NCBI GenBank assembly: GCA_041396685.1 | Contig: JAWKYD010000002.1 | Span: 1-64,000, forward strand | Source: JAUIAI01 sp041396685 | GTDB taxonomy: Bacteria; Pseudomonadota; Gammaproteobacteria; Burkholderiales; Burkholderiaceae_E | Reading direction: 5' to 3' | Length of the DNA: 64,000 nt | In this document: positions 29,073-37,551 of the stretch, piece after piece | How positions within the stretch are numbered: position 1 is the stretch's first letter | Layout of the letters: every line of letters begins with the position of its first letter | Notes under the pieces: model-generated | Database searches by the model: none | Told to the model about the DNA's origin: nothing | What the model saw: only the letters and a program-made list of their open reading frames with translations | Made by a program: the position numbers and the translations under genes

Positions 29073-30236
29073 ATGCTCGAAACGCTGGCCGTTGCCAACT
29101 ACCGCTCGATTCGTGAGCTGACACTGCCGCTTGGCGCGCTCAATGTCATCCACGGGCCGAATGGCAGCGGCAAGTCGAACCTCTATCGCGCCCTGCGGCT
29201 GCTCTGCGACGTCGCCAACGACGGCGTCGTGAGCGCACTGGCCCGCGAGGGTGGGCTGCAGTCGGCACTGTGGGCCGGGCCGGAATCGTTCTCGGCCGCC
29301 ATGCGGCGGGGCGAGCAGGCGGTCCAGGGCGGCCAGCGCCGCCGGCCGGTCGCGCTCAGGCTGGGCATCGCCACCGATGCATTTTCGTACGCCATCGATC
29401 TCGGTTTGCCGATACCGGGCGCATCGCACTTCGATCTGGACCCGCAGATCAAGCGGGAGGCCATCTGGCATGGCGGCACCTATCACCCGCAACGGGCGCT
29501 GACGGAGCGCGACGGCGCGAGCGTACGCGGTCGCGACGACGAGGGTCGCTGGCGCCTGCTCGACAGCCGTCTCGCCCCCTGGGACAGCATGCTCTCGCGG
29601 CTGGCCGATCCGCGCGTCGCTCCCGAGGCCGCGCTGCTGCGCGACGAACTGCGCGCCTGGCGCTTCTACGATCACTTCCGCTGCGACGCCGACGCGCCCG
29701 CACGGCGCGCCCAGATCGGCGTGCGCACGCCGGTGCTCGCCCACGACGGCGCCGACCTCGCGGCGGCGTGGCAGACGATCGTCGAGATCGGCGATCCGGG
29801 CGCGCTGTCGCGCGCGCTCGGCGACGCCTTCCCGGGCGCCGTCGTCGATCTGCACGTCAGCGACGGTCGCTTCGAGTTGCGCATGAGCCTGCCCGGTCTG
29901 CTCAGGCCGTTGCGGCAGGCGGAGCTTTCGGACGGTATGCTGCGCTACCTGCTGCTCGTCACCGCGCTCTCGACGCCGCGCCCGCCACCGTTGATGATTC
30001 TGAACGAGCCGGAGAGCAGCCTGCATCCGTCGTTGCTGCCGCCGCTGGCACGCCTGATGTGCGAACTCGCCGAACACCGGCAGATCTGGGTCGTCACGCA
30101 CTCGCCGGCGCTGCTGAGCGCCCTGCAGGACGCTGCACCGGCCAACATGCTGCCGCTGACCAAGGTGCTCGGCGAGACCCGCCTCGCGCCCGAACACGGC
30201 TCGCGCCTACCGAACTGGCGCTGGCCGGCGCGTTGA
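29073..30236 (+). CDS. AAA ATPase, SMC/RecF-like (AAA_21 type)
   Basis: A 387-residue ABC-class ATPase. The Walker A motif is HGPNGSGKSN (residues 27-36), directly after the family opening LAVANYRSIRELTLPLG. The signature region LLRPLRQAELSDGMLRYLLL and Walker B with the D-loop LMILNEPESSLHPSLLPPL lie near residues 272-325; asparagine replaces the usual Walker B aspartate before the glutamate. The switch histidine is in WVVTHSPAL. It has a short insert instead of a long coiled coil. The family includes orphan predicted ATPases and the ATPase half of some defence systems, but no nuclease partner is adjacent. It is 55 bp after the aminotransferase. Confidence 0.8.
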   Translation: MLETLAVANYRSIRELTLPLGALNVIHGPNGSGKSNLYRALRLLCDVANDGVVSALAREGGLQSALWAGPESFSAAMRRGEQAVQGGQRRRPVALRLGIATDAFSYAIDLGLPIPGASHFDLDPQIKREAIWHGGTYHPQRALTERDGASVRGRDDEGRWRLLDSRLAPWDSMLSRLADPRVAPEAALLRDELRAWRFYDHFRCDADAPARRAQIGVRTPVLAHDGADLAAAWQTIVEIGDPGALSRALGDAFPGAVVDLHVSDGRFELRMSLPGLLRPLRQAELSDGMLRYLLLVTALSTPRPPPLMILNEPESSLHPSLLPPLARLMCELAEHRQIWVVTHSPALLSALQDAAPANMLPLTKVLGETRLAPEHGSRLPNWRWPAR

Positions 30237-30254
30237 GCGCCACGGTGCGGGCGG

Positions 30255-31364
30255 TCAGCGCGCCTCGACCCGCCCGCCGCGGGCCAGCCCGCTCTCATCG
30301 CATCGGTCCGTCTTCGTCGCCTCGGGTGTGGATTCGAGCAGATCGTGCACGTAGAGTCGACGCACGATGATCATCAACGCAACCATCAAAGGCGTCGCGA
30401 AAATGATTCCCGGCACGCCGAACAGAATGCCGAACGCCAGAACCGCCACCAAAGCCAGCACCGGCGGCAGCGACGTCGCCCAGCGCTGCACGAAGGGCAT
30501 CAGCAGATTGCCCTCGACCTGCTGGATCGCCAAAAACAGCAGGGCCACCCACAGCGCCATGGCCGGGCTTTCAGTGAACGCGAGCGCGACGGCCAGGACG
30601 CCGGATGCGATCGGGCCGAAGTACGGCACGAACGACAGCAGGCCGGCGATGAAACCCAGGGACAGCGCGAGCGGCATACCCAGCAGCCACAAGCCCAGGG
30701 CCGTGGCACCGCCGACGAAGGCCATCGAGATGCTCTGCCCCATCAGCCAGGAGGCCAGCGCGTCGCCGGTGGCTCGCAATGCGCGCCGCAGACGAGGCCG
30801 GTAGCGCACGGGCGCGAGCCGGACGGCGCCACGCAGGTAGATATCCGGATCGGCGGCGAAATAGACCGCCATGACCAGCAACAAGGCTGCATTGCCGAGC
30901 GCGGCCAGGGTCAGGCTCGCCATACCCCCGATGCTCTGCACCCAGCCATCGGTCGCCTCGAGGCCCGCCACCGCGCTCGAGATCCGCTCGCCGATCGGGT
31001 GTCCGTCGAGCCAGCTGCGGGCCGCCTCGATCGCCCGCGGCAATTGCTCGCGCAACTCGCCCAACTGGCTGACGAGGCTGTCACCCGCCAGCCAGAACCC
31101 GCCGGCCAGTGCGACCATCAAGGTGAGAAGAACCACCGGCAACGCCCAGCGGGCCGACAGGCCCGACCTGCGCACCAAGGCCATGACCAGTACCCTGAGG
31201 CCTACCGCCAGCACCAGCGCCCCGAAGACCAGCACCACCACCAGCCGCAGGCGCCAGAGCGCGGCCGCTACCGCGGCGAGCAGAACCACGAACAGGGTGT
31301 GGCGCATGAAACGCCCATCCCTGGCGTGCCGCATTGCACCGTCGAGATCCGGCGTCGTGTTCAT
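30255..31364 (-). CDS. AI-2E family transporter
   Basis: A 369-residue membrane protein with the PerM/TqsA fold: hydrophobic N-terminal segments, a loop region of about 70 residues (SQLGELREQLPRAIEAARSW), then paired membrane segments with the family motifs GLLSFVPYFGPI and QQVEGNLLMPFVQRW. Members export small molecules such as autoinducer-2 or sodium ions; the substrate here is not predictable. It is convergent with the ATPase gene and lies 74 bp downstream of the antiporter on the same strand. Confidence 0.87.
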   Translation of the reverse strand: MNTTPDLDGAMRHARDGRFMRHTLFVVLLAAVAAALWRLRLVVVLVFGALVLAVGLRVLVMALVRRSGLSARWALPVVLLTLMVALAGGFWLAGDSLVSQLGELREQLPRAIEAARSWLDGHPIGERISSAVAGLEATDGWVQSIGGMASLTLAALGNAALLLVMAVYFAADPDIYLRGAVRLAPVRYRPRLRRALRATGDALASWLMGQSISMAFVGGATALGLWLLGMPLALSLGFIAGLLSFVPYFGPIASGVLAVALAFTESPAMALWVALLFLAIQQVEGNLLMPFVQRWATSLPPVLALVAVLAFGILFGVPGIIFATPLMVALMIIVRRLYVHDLLESTPEATKTDRCDESGLARGGRVEAR

Positions 31365-31438
31365 CGGGGGATCAACGGGCTCGCCCGCGGGTGGATGGTC
31401 TGATCAGGCTGACAGCAACGATGATGCCCGGCGCTCCT

Positions 31439-32686
31439 TCAGGGATCGCCCGCCTGGCCCTTCGGGGCGAATCGACGCACGACGATGCCTGCCGTGAAGC
31501 CATGCAGAATCGTCGACAGCAATATCGTGAAGCCGGTCAGGGCCCACAGCTGCGCCTCGTTGACGAACTCGATCTGGCCGGCCGCATAGCTCAGGTAGTA
31601 GATCGAACCGATGCCGCGAATGCCATAGAACGAGACGATCGCCCGTTCGCGCCTGGCGAGATCGGTTCGGATCAACGAGATCCATCCCGAAAGCGGACGG
31701 ATCAAGAGAATCAGTGCGAATGCGATCACCGCGTGCGGCAGATCCAGATGTGTCCAGAGGCCCGGCAGCGCGCCGCCCAGCACGAACAGCACGACCGCGG
31801 TCAGCGCATGTTCGACCGCCTCGCTGAAGAGGTGCAGGCGCTTGTGGAACGGATGGCGGTCTTCGACGCGTCTCACGACCAGCCCGGTCACGAAGACGGC
31901 GATGAAACCATAGCCTTCGAGCAGTTCGGTGCAGCCATAGCTGACCAGCACGCCCGCCACCGCGACGACCCCCGACTCGGAACCCGCCAAGGGGTTTCCC
32001 CGCGGAATGGCGAAGCTGATCTTGCCGATCGCCCAGCCAATGGCGGCACCGGCCAATGCGCCGACGACGATCCGATAGAGAACGTCTCGCCATAGCCATT
32101 CCAGGGCCAATGCACCGGGCGCCATGGCCTCGCCCGCAATCAGCAGGCCGAGCATCACGAACGGAAAGGCGAGACCGTCGTTGAGCCCCGCCTCGGTCGT
32201 GAGGGCGAAGCGGATCGGATGCTCCCCGCCTTCGAGCGGCGGGCCGACCTGCAGGTCGCCAGCGAGAACCGGGTCGGTCGGCGACAATGCGGCACCGAGC
32301 AGAACAGCCCCGGCGAGCGTCATGCCCGCCATCGTGTAGCCAAGTAGCGCCACCGACGCGATCGTGAGCGGCATCGCCACGACCAGCAACCGGATCGTCG
32401 TCCGCCAGTTCGAGCGGACGAACACGTCGTCGATACGCAGGCCCGCACCGAACAATGCGGTGATCACGGCCAGTTCGCTGGTCACTTCCCAGAACAGCGG
32501 GTCAGCCGTCGGATCGAGCGGGATCGGCATGCCCGGGACCAGGTAGAAGGCGAGCGCGCCCCCCAGGATCAGGAAGGTCGCAGCCGCAGGCTCGCGGCGA
32601 AAGAAGAACTGCGGCATCCAGTAGGAGAAGACGATGCTGCCGCCCACCAGCGCCAGAAAGACATGATACTGATCGAACTCGTACAA
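31439..32686 (-). CDS. Cation:proton antiporter (CPA1/NhaP-like)
   Basis: A 415-residue inner-membrane protein with about twelve hydrophobic segments. The ion-binding region of the CPA superfamily is visible as GAALSPTDPVLAGD and as TTEAGLNDGLAFPF with the ND pair. The RRERAIVSFYGIRGIGSIYY segment matches NhaP-type exchangers. Probable role: Na+ or K+ exchange for protons and pH or salt tolerance. The start is TTG (MYEFDQYHVFLALVGG) with only a weak Shine-Dalgarno; the next ATG (codon 24) would remove most of the first membrane helix. It is divergent from the sigma-54-controlled operon. Confidence 0.87.
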   Translation of the reverse strand: MYEFDQYHVFLALVGGSIVFSYWMPQFFFRREPAAATFLILGGALAFYLVPGMPIPLDPTADPLFWEVTSELAVITALFGAGLRIDDVFVRSNWRTTIRLLVVAMPLTIASVALLGYTMAGMTLAGAVLLGAALSPTDPVLAGDLQVGPPLEGGEHPIRFALTTEAGLNDGLAFPFVMLGLLIAGEAMAPGALALEWLWRDVLYRIVVGALAGAAIGWAIGKISFAIPRGNPLAGSESGVVAVAGVLVSYGCTELLEGYGFIAVFVTGLVVRRVEDRHPFHKRLHLFSEAVEHALTAVVLFVLGGALPGLWTHLDLPHAVIAFALILLIRPLSGWISLIRTDLARRERAIVSFYGIRGIGSIYYLSYAAGQIEFVNEAQLWALTGFTILLSTILHGFTAGIVVRRFAPKGQAGDP

Positions 32687-32790
32687 AGCTTGCTCTCGCT
32701 TGGAGACGGTTGTTCGGCGCCGGTTCCGAAGCTCTCGAAATGGCGCACAAGAGGAGCCGGTAGGCCGGCAATGAGGCTTTCACCGGGCTC

Positions 32791-32806
32791 AGGCACGCGA
32801 CTTGCA
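32791..32806 (+). promoter_or_regulatory. Sigma-54 (-24/-12) promoter before the YqjD-like operon
   Basis: AGGCACG, four bases (CGAC), TTGCA. The consensus is TGGCACG-N4-TTGCA; only the first base differs, and the invariant GG and GC are exactly ten bases apart. The start point would fall near 32817, leaving a leader of about 124 bases before the ATG. Orientation is toward the YqjD-like gene. Confidence 0.7.
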
Positions 32807-32940
32807 CGACTCCGTGCGAGACGATCGGGTTCATCAAGGCTGTATCGAGATACCTAGCAATGAACGATCCCGATCGCCACGCACCCGCCCCTCGCGTCTG
32901 AGACCGCGACGGGCGCAACAAGCCAACGGAGGGCACCGCC

Positions 32941-33597
32941 ATGCAAGGACCATCCTCGACCGTTCACTACCCCAATCCCGCCTCGACGCCCGGGTCCGGC
33001 AGCAATCCAACCAACACGTCAGGCTCGGCAAACACGCTCGACCAGCCGTCGGGCGGGCGACTTCCCGAGCGCTCCGTCGACCGCTCGCGAACCGAATCCG
33101 GCGACCAGTCCGCGTATGCCGCGACGCGAGCTGCGGATCAACGGGCTTCCGACGAGCACCATGATTCCGGCGAACGCCTGCGCCGCAGCTGGGACGACAT
33201 GAAGACGAACGTGGGCAGTCTGCTCGAGAAATCCGACGAGCAGACCCGTCGGCGCATGCGCGAGATGCTCGACAACGTCGATACGCAGATCGGTCATATG
33301 AACCGGTCGATGCAGTCGGCCGCACAGCGCTCGCGCGATCAGATGCGCGAGTTCTCGGAGCAATCACGCCGTCGGATGCAACTGGCGGCCCGACGCTCAC
33401 GCGACCAGGCCCGCCGATCGGCGCGTGATATCGACCGCTTCGCGCACGACAACACCTGGGCCGTCGTCTCGGCCGCCGCGGTCGGTGGGGCAATTCTCGG
33501 CGCGCTGCTGACCTCCAGGCTCGGGTCGGATCATCGCTCGCAGTACGGAAGCTGGCGTCATGATGAGCACGACTGGTCGGACGATGATCTCGACTGA
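32941..33597 (+). CDS. YqjD/ElaB-like (DUF883-type) membrane-anchored protein
   Basis: A 218-residue protein with a disordered, Ser/Thr/Asn-rich N-terminus (1-80), a long charged amphipathic helix region (about 80-165) with Met/Arg/Gln-rich heptads such as SRDQMREFSEQSRRRMQ, and a single C-terminal membrane segment (WAVVSAAAVGGAILGALL). That layout is the one of YqjD/ElaB/YgaM proteins, tail-anchored ribosome-binding proteins of stationary phase. The N-terminus is longer than in E. coli members. A GGAGGG Shine-Dalgarno precedes the ATG and a sigma-54 promoter lies 135 bp upstream. It is probably the first gene of a three-gene operon. Confidence 0.65.
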   Translation: MQGPSSTVHYPNPASTPGSGSNPTNTSGSANTLDQPSGGRLPERSVDRSRTESGDQSAYAATRAADQRASDEHHDSGERLRRSWDDMKTNVGSLLEKSDEQTRRRMREMLDNVDTQIGHMNRSMQSAAQRSRDQMREFSEQSRRRMQLAARRSRDQARRSARDIDRFAHDNTWAVVSAAAVGGAILGALLTSRLGSDHRSQYGSWRHDEHDWSDDDLD

Positions 33598-33606
33598 GGC
33601 GGCAAA

Positions 33607-34659
33607 TTGCGGCACGCGCCGTACGCCTGCCGCACGCGCACCGAACCGCCGGCGTCGATGAGACCCGCCGAGGTCATCGACGCCGCCGCGGCGGCGCGCA
33701 CGCCGCTCGCCATCGACCGCGAACCGGAAACCAGGCCTCTGACATTCGTCTGCTTCCAGAATTGCCTGCAGGACAGCCCGGCCGCCAAAGAGGTACGCGA
33801 CGCGTGTTCGGCGCTCGCCAGCGACGAGCGAATACGCTTGGAACACGTGTACCCGAACCGGCACGAATCGCCGGAAGCGGGTGCGCTTCGCGCCGCCGAT
33901 CGAGCCCGGGCGCTGGGCGGTGCACTGGTAGCCGTGGGCGGCGACGGCACGATCAATCTGATCGCTCAACTCGCCATCGCGCATGATTGCCCGATGGGCA
34001 TCGTGCCGCGTGGCACATTCAACTTCGTCGCGCGCGAGCACGGTATCCCCGAGACCCTCGACGAGGCGGTCGCCGCCCTTCTGGCCGCGCCCATTCAGCC
34101 GACCCAGATCGCGCGTGCCAACGAGCGCTTCTTTCTGGTCAATGCCAGCGTCGGTCTGTACCGGCGCGTGCTGGCCGAGCGCGAGTGGTTCAAGCGCTCG
34201 CTGGGGCGCCACCGCGCGGTCGCCGCGATGGCTGCGATCGTCACCGCCCTGCGCGCATGTCCGATGTTTCGCTTCTCCATCGACGGCGCAAGTGTTCACG
34301 AGCAGAGTCGCGCGGCCACCGTGCTGATCGGCAACAACCGCCTGCAACTCCAGCTCGCCGGCTTCGACGATATCGACACGGTCGGACAGGGCGACCTGTT
34401 CTGCGCACGGATGGCGGCGACCGGTCGCTGGCGCCGTCTGTGGGCGATCGCGCGCGGCGCGGTCGGCTCGCTGCCGACGATGCCCGAGATCAGGGCGGTC
34501 AGGATTCGCGAACTGCGTCTGGATCTGCCGCGACGACGGCGGCGCGACATCGGCGTCGCACTCGACGGCGAGATCGTGCGGCTGACGCTGCCGATACAGA
34601 TTTGCGCCTGCCCGGATGCACTGCGACTGATCCGCCCCATGCGAGCCAGCGTGTCTTGA
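33607..34659 (+). CDS. Diacylglycerol-kinase-family lipid kinase
   Basis: A 350-residue kinase of the DAGK/YegS/sphingosine-kinase fold. The nucleotide-binding GGDGT motif is at residues about 111-115 (AVGGDGTINLIAQLA) and is followed by the MGIVPRGTFNFVAREHGIP segment of the family. The C-terminal beta-sandwich domain ends DGEIVRLTLPIQ. The start is TTG with GAGG seven bases upstream, overlapping the end region of the previous gene; an ATG at codon 18 is the alternative. The stop overlaps the next gene as TTGA. The phosphorylated lipid is unknown. Confidence 0.85.
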   Translation: MRHAPYACRTRTEPPASMRPAEVIDAAAAARTPLAIDREPETRPLTFVCFQNCLQDSPAAKEVRDACSALASDERIRLEHVYPNRHESPEAGALRAADRARALGGALVAVGGDGTINLIAQLAIAHDCPMGIVPRGTFNFVAREHGIPETLDEAVAALLAAPIQPTQIARANERFFLVNASVGLYRRVLAEREWFKRSLGRHRAVAAMAAIVTALRACPMFRFSIDGASVHEQSRAATVLIGNNRLQLQLAGFDDIDTVGQGDLFCARMAATGRWRRLWAIARGAVGSLPTMPEIRAVRIRELRLDLPRRRRRDIGVALDGEIVRLTLPIQICACPDALRLIRPMRASVS

Positions 34660-35477
34660 CCTCCATCGCGCACATCTCGGACCTCCATTTCGGCCGCGAG
34701 GATCCGTTGCTCGTCGACGCCCTGCTGGCCCTGCTCACGCAACAGCGGCCCACGCTGGTCGCGGTCAGCGGCGATCTGACCCAGCGCGCGCGACGTTCAC
34801 AGTTCGTGCGCGCGCGTGCGTTTCTTGAACGCCTGCCGGGACGCCATCTGGTGGTGCCCGGCAATCACGACATCTCCTTGTTCAATCCGTGGGCGAGGCT
34901 GCGCCCGTTCCGCAACAGCGGCGGCTTGCTGACCCATCGAAAGGTCGACACGCTTCGTACCGATGACACGCTGCTGATCGGCGCCAACAGCGCGCGTCGC
35001 GCGCGGCACAAGGCGGGCGGCCTGAGCGAGGGCACCGAACGATACCTCACGGCATTGCTCGACGAGCCCGATAACCGGCGTCCGTTCACCGGGTTGGTCA
35101 TGCATCATCCGGTGTTCGAGCCGCCGATCGGGGGCGCGCCATCGCCGCGGCGACGCGCGTTGCTGCGACGTCTGTACGAGGCCGGCGTGCAGTTCGTGCT
35201 CAGCGGCCATCATCACCGCCCGTCCGTGCATTTCGAGCCAGTGGGCGCTTGCGAACCACGTGGCGGCATCTGGTTCGTTCAGGCGGGCACCGCTGTCTCC
35301 GAACGCTGCCGAGGTCCGGACTCGAATTCGATCAACCTGCTGCAAACCGAACTGCGCGACGGCCAGCCCGTGCTCCATGTGCAGATGTGGGCGTTCAGCG
35401 AACAGGCACGAGATTTTCGAATGCGCGTGGAGCACGCCGCACCGCTGCGGGCACCGCAGGCGCCCGCAGCCACCTGA
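34656..35477 (+). CDS. Metallophosphoesterase (calcineurin-like)
   Basis: A 273-residue phosphoesterase with all five metal-site motifs in order: AHISDLHFG, SGDLTQRARR, PGNHDISL, MHHPVFEP and SGHHHRP. It belongs to the class III cyclic-nucleotide-phosphodiesterase-like (CpdA/Icc-like) or UDP-diacylglucosamine-hydrolase-like families; the substrate cannot be assigned. The start is TTG (MTSIAHISDLHFG), overlapping the kinase stop by 4 bp. The open frame continues upstream inside the kinase but is spurious. The pairing with a lipid kinase suggests lipid or envelope phosphate turnover, which is inference. Confidence 0.85.
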   Translation: MTSIAHISDLHFGREDPLLVDALLALLTQQRPTLVAVSGDLTQRARRSQFVRARAFLERLPGRHLVVPGNHDISLFNPWARLRPFRNSGGLLTHRKVDTLRTDDTLLIGANSARRARHKAGGLSEGTERYLTALLDEPDNRRPFTGLVMHHPVFEPPIGGAPSPRRRALLRRLYEAGVQFVLSGHHHRPSVHFEPVGACEPRGGIWFVQAGTAVSERCRGPDSNSINLLQTELRDGQPVLHVQMWAFSEQARDFRMRVEHAAPLRAPQAPAAT

Positions 35478-35491
35478 CGCGACCGAGCGCT

Positions 35492-36391
35492 TCACGGCAA
35501 GTCGAGCGCTGCGACCGACCGTCGCATCGAACCCAACAGCGCGCGCAGGATCTCCGAAGCGTCGTCGTCGCGATAGATGCAGCAGAGATCGACCCGCGCG
35601 CTCGGTGCGTGGCGCAGCGAACGATAGACCACCCCGGGCAGGTTCAACGATGTCGCCGACTGCGGCACGATGCAGGCATCCAGACCGGTGGCAACCAGGG
35701 CCAGTGCATGCACGACGTCGCCGACCTCCTGCGCCACCTGCGGTACGAAGCCGCTTTCGCGGCACATCTCGTGGACCCTGTCGATGAAGCTCGGGCGCGA
35801 GCCAGTCGGATACAAGACCAGCGGCTGCCCCTCCAGTTCGCCGACCGCGATCTCGTGACGCGAGGACAACGGGTGACCCGAGGGCATCGCCACGTGCAGC
35901 GGTTCGCTGAGCAGGGTCTCGCTCCTGAGGCCATCGACCGGGCGCATCAAGCGGTTGAAGGCCAGCGAGATCCGTTGGTGGCGCAGCGCATCCAGTTGCT
36001 CCTCCTTGGTCATGTTGTGCAGAACGATGCTGACCTCCGGATAAGACTCTCGAAACTGCCGCAGCAGTAGCGGGATGACGCCGAAGATTCCCGAGCCGAA
36101 GACGGCGACGTCGACCCGTCCCAGGAGGCCCTGAGCCGCCTTGTGCGCACGTTCCGCGGCTCGCTCGGCCATTGCCAGGATGCCGCGTGCGTCTTCGTAG
36201 AGCACGCTGCCGGCATCGGTCAGCTCCACCCCGCGGCCCGTGCGCCGGAACAGCTTTGCCCCTACCTGCTCCTCGAGTTGCTGGATCTGCCGGGTCAGCG
36301 GCGGCTGCGAGATGTGCAGGCGCAGCGCCGCCCGGCCGATGTTCTGCTCGTCGGCCACGCAGACGAAGTAGCGGAGATGGCGTAGTTCCAT
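35492..36391 (-). CDS. LysR-type transcriptional regulator
   Basis: A 299-residue regulator with an N-terminal winged helix (MELRHLRYFVCVADEQNIGR; recognition helix in LHISQPPLTRQIQQLE) and a periplasmic-binding-like effector domain (from residue about 90). The opening MELRHLRYF and the FxRLMRPVDGL wording resemble CatM/BenM/CatR regulators of aromatic catabolism. It is divergent from the catechol 2,3-dioxygenase gene across 223 bp that contain ATACCGA-type half-sites, so it very likely controls that operon with an aromatic-derived inducer. Confidence 0.9.
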   Translation of the reverse strand: MELRHLRYFVCVADEQNIGRAALRLHISQPPLTRQIQQLEEQVGAKLFRRTGRGVELTDAGSVLYEDARGILAMAERAAERAHKAAQGLLGRVDVAVFGSGIFGVIPLLLRQFRESYPEVSIVLHNMTKEEQLDALRHQRISLAFNRLMRPVDGLRSETLLSEPLHVAMPSGHPLSSRHEIAVGELEGQPLVLYPTGSRPSFIDRVHEMCRESGFVPQVAQEVGDVVHALALVATGLDACIVPQSATSLNLPGVVYRSLRHAPSARVDLCCIYRDDDASEILRALLGSMRRSVAALDLP

Positions 36392-36429
36392 GAACGGACT
36401 CCGTCGGCGGCGGCCGATGGCGGCCGCCG

Positions 36430-36510
36430 CCGATATACCGAGTGATAGGCATTTGTGTTACGTGGAATGCATTTTAGGTATAACACCGAGAGTTCTTCGG
36501 TATTGGACGG
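36430..36510. promoter_or_regulatory. Divergent LysR / catechol-dioxygenase control region
   Basis: This part is AT-richer than its surroundings. Three ATACCGA-like half-sites occur: ATACCGA at 36435-36441, ACACCGA at 36483-36489 and its inverted copy TCGGTAT at 36497-36503, the last two forming an inverted repeat with a 7-base gap. LysR regulators of catechol genes bind ATAC-N7-GTAT-type dyads. A -10-like TATAAC (36479-36484) points to the dioxygenase, and TATATC on the minus strand (36432-36437) points to the regulator. Neither has a strong -35, as expected of activator-dependent promoters. Confidence 0.5.
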
Positions 36511-36614
36511 CGCTGTGTGCCACCCCTACAGTCTTCAGCCGTTTACCGCTGGAATGCGCCGGTGCGACCGGTCATTCGAAAGTTCTCGAAACGCCATCGG
36601 AGGAGACAACGACC

Positions 36615-37550
36615 ATGGCATTGCAAGGCGTCTTGCGCCCCGGACACGTCCAGATCCGGGTCATGGACCTCGATGAGGCCGTGCATTTCTACCGTGACGT
36701 GCTTGGCCTGGAGGAAATGGGCCGAGATGCGTCCGGACGGGTCTACCTGAAGGCCTGGGACGAACGCGATCACCACAGCGTCATCCTGCGTCAGGCCGAC
36801 CGCGCCGGCATGGATTTCATGGCCTTCAAGGTCGACAGCGAGGCCACCCTCGAAAAACTCGAGGGCGATCTGCGCGCCTATGGCGTGACCACGCAGCGCC
36901 TGCCGGCCGGCGATCTGCTCGAGACCGGCGAGCGGGTCAGCTTCGAGATACCCAGCGGCCATGTGATCGAGTTGTACGCCACCAAGACGTTCGTCGGCAG
37001 CGATCTCGGGCAGAAGGATCCCAAGCCTTACTCACCCAAGTTCGACAAGGGCATCGCGCCGATGCGCCTCGACCATGCACTGCTCTATGGTCCGAACGTC
37101 GACAAGGTCCTCGAGCTGTTCACCCAGGTTCTCGGCTTCCATCTCGCCGAGTACGTGACCTTGCCCGAGAGCGACGAGAAAGGCGCGCTGTGGCTCTGTT
37201 GCTCGAACAAGGCGCACGACATCGCGTTCGTCGTGCACCCCGAGCCGGGCAAGCTGCATCACATTTCCTTCTATATGGAGTCGTGGGAGCGGGTGGCGCG
37301 CGCGGGCGACATCATGTCGGTCAACGACGTCAAGGTCGATATCGGGCCGACCCGACACGGCATCACCCGCGGCGGCACGATCTACGCCTGGGATCCCTCG
37401 GGCAATCGCTTCGAAACCTTCTCGGGCGGCAACTCGTCCTATCCCGACCAGCCGCCGATCGCCTGGACCTGGGAAGGCCTCGGCGAGGGCGGCGGGCTGG
37501 ACGTGGTGCACCGCAAGATGCACGAGACCTTCCTGACCGTCGTCACCTGA
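36615..37550 (+). CDS. Catechol 2,3-dioxygenase (extradiol, meta-cleavage)
   Basis: Opens the ring of catechol next to its hydroxyls, giving 2-hydroxymuconic semialdehyde, with Fe(II). The 311-residue protein has two vicinal-oxygen-chelate modules; the iron ligands are His154 (MRLDHALLYG), His215 (KLHHISFYM) and Glu267 (NRFETFSGG), matching XylE His153, His214 and Glu265. The N-terminus MALQGVLRPGHVQIRVMDLD is close to the XylE/DmpB/TbuE group. GGAGGAGA precedes the ATG; an in-frame extension upstream covers the regulatory region and is not used. No XylT-type ferredoxin is adjacent. It is 1 bp upstream of the semialdehyde dehydrogenase gene. Confidence 0.95.
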   Translation: MALQGVLRPGHVQIRVMDLDEAVHFYRDVLGLEEMGRDASGRVYLKAWDERDHHSVILRQADRAGMDFMAFKVDSEATLEKLEGDLRAYGVTTQRLPAGDLLETGERVSFEIPSGHVIELYATKTFVGSDLGQKDPKPYSPKFDKGIAPMRLDHALLYGPNVDKVLELFTQVLGFHLAEYVTLPESDEKGALWLCCSNKAHDIAFVVHPEPGKLHHISFYMESWERVARAGDIMSVNDVKVDIGPTRHGITRGGTIYAWDPSGNRFETFSGGNSSYPDQPPIAWTWEGLGEGGGLDVVHRKMHETFLTVVT

Positions 37551-37551
37551 G

